Shown: positions 5,825 through 6,556 of the stretch, piece by piece
How the letters are laid out: every line of letters begins with the position of its first letter
Numbering within the stretch: the first letter of the stretch is position 1
Source: Lachnospiraceae bacterium UBA7160
GTDB taxonomy: Bacteria; Bacillota; Clostridia; Lachnospirales; Lachnospiraceae
Direction: 5' to 3'
Length of the DNA: 6,556 nt
Assembly: GCA_002491565.1 (NCBI GenBank)
Contig: DKWE01000068.1
Location: 12,246 to 18,801, forward strand
Position numbers and translations under genes: made by a program
The notes under the pieces: model-generated
The model's input: the letters and a program-made list of their open reading frames with translations, nothing else
What the model was told of the DNA's origin: nothing
The model's database searches: none

Positions 5825-6556
5825 TTATTCATTCTCTGTTGAAGGTATCGTTTCAGCTTCCACATTGCCGCCATCCTGAACAGTTTCTTCAACCTGGCTG
5901 CCCAGACCATAATGTGCCCGAACCTTTGCAGCAACCTCTTCCATAATCTCCGGATGATCTCTCAGATAGGTTTTTGCATTTTCACGTCCCTGTCCAATCT
6001 TTACACCATTATAAGAATACCATGCACCGCTCTTGACGATAATATCCACATTCGCAGCAAGATCCAGAATATCTCCTTCTCTGGAAATCCCCTTACCAAA
6101 CATAATATCAAACTCAGCCTCTTTAAACGGCGGAGCAATCTTATTTTTAACAACTTTGACACGGGTACGGTTACCGACAACCTCACCATTCATCTTCAGG
6201 GATTCGACACGGCGAATATCCATCCGCACAGAAGAATAGAACTTCAGCGCCCGGCCGCCTGTAGTTGTTTCCGGGCTGCCGAACATGACACCCACCTTTT
6301 CTCGCAGCTGATTAATGAAGATCACAACACAATTGGACTTACTGATCACAGCAGTTAATTTACGCAATGCCTGAGACATCAGACGAGCCTGCAATCCGAC
6401 ATGAGCATCTCCCATCTCGCCATCAATCTCCGCCTTTGGAACAAGTGCAGCAACCGAGTCAATAACAACAATATCAATGGCACCGGAACGAACCATCGTT
6501 TCGGCAATCTCCAGAGCCTGCTCACCATTATCCGGCTGAGAAATATAAAGATTGTC
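5825..6556 (-). CDS. recA: Recombinase RecA, 5' end cut off by the window edge
   Basis: This is the C-terminal 243 residues of RecA, the ATP-dependent recombinase that forms filaments on single-stranded DNA, performs strand exchange and stimulates LexA self-cleavage. The frame is open to the right edge and begins DNLYISQPDNGEQALEI, which matches E. coli RecA from about D112. So ~110 N-terminal residues, including the Walker A loop and catalytic glutamate, lie outside the window. Visible here, numbered from the edge: Walker B strand IDIVVIDS (27-34), DNA-binding loop L1 region KAEIDGEMGDAHVGLQAR (41-58), loop L2 region with GSPETTTGG (93-101), the KVVKNKIAPPFKEAEFDI segment (134-151), and GAWYSYNGVKIGQG (177-190). 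The tail is acidic (EETVQDGG...STENE), as expected. An internal ATG at 6496 is not the real start. The stop is TAA, followed by a strong terminator. There is no intein or frameshift in the visible part. Confidence 0.98.
   Translation of the reverse strand, partial: DNLYISQPDNGEQALEIAETMVRSGAIDIVVIDSVAALVPKAEIDGEMGDAHVGLQARLMSQALRKLTAVISKSNCVVIFINQLREKVGVMFGSPETTTGGRALKFYSSVRMDIRRVESLKMNGEVVGNRTRVKVVKNKIAPPFKEAEFDIMFGKGISREGDILDLAANVDIIVKSGAWYSYNGVKIGQGRENAKTYLRDHPEIMEEVAAKVRAHYGLGSQVEETVQDGGNVEAETIPSTENE

Noticed and set aside
1..6556. Search for CRISPR repeats, insertion sequences, tRNA or rRNA genes, phage or defence genes
   Set aside because: I saw no regularly spaced repeats, transposase-like frames, cloverleaf candidates or other signs of these. 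All substantial frames are explained by six minus-strand genes.
5018..6556. SOS (LexA) box near recX or rny
   Set aside because: I found no match to the Gram-positive CGAAC-N4-GTTCG type site in the visible part. The recA promoter, where one would be expected, is outside the window.

Overview
The window is an ordinary-looking piece of a low-to-mid GC Firmicutes chromosome. The gene set and order (recA, recX, rny, then metabolic genes), the RecX and RNase Y sequences, the consensus SigA-type promoters and the strong GGAGG-type ribosome binding sites all fit Clostridia, probably Lachnospiraceae. That assignment rests on recognition and not on a database search, and I would not name a genus. All six genes I can support lie on the minus strand, so transcription runs from base 6556 towards base 1.

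Reading in the direction of transcription: (1) recA enters from the right edge and lacks its first ~110 codons. It ends at a strong intrinsic terminator. (2) recX, the RecA regulator, starts only ~20 bases after that terminator and has no visible promoter of its own, so it probably depends on read-through. (3) rny (ribonuclease Y) has a near-consensus promoter, a strong Shine-Dalgarno and a GTG start, and ends at a perfect 12-bp stem terminator. (4) A secreted or membrane-anchored protein of 212 aa that I cannot identify has its own near-consensus promoter just after the rny terminator. (5) A PfkB-family sugar kinase, most like fructokinase, follows 92 bases later with no clear terminator between. 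(6) pepV, an M20-family dinuclear zinc dipeptidase, follows after a 174-base gap with three consecutive stem-loops.

The right half is therefore a genome-maintenance and RNA-decay block: homologous recombination and SOS (RecA), its modulator (RecX) and the membrane-bound mRNA decay endonuclease (RNase Y). The left half holds a sugar kinase, a dipeptidase and an unknown exported protein, with no evident pathway link among them beyond position.

I found no mobile element, CRISPR array, tRNA, rRNA, phage gene or sign of a new defence or biosynthetic system. The points most worth a second look are the unknown exported protein, the structured pfkB-pepV intergenic region and the recA/recX terminator arrangement. 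There is no gene-free stretch longer than 300 bases; the largest gap is 1478-1651.
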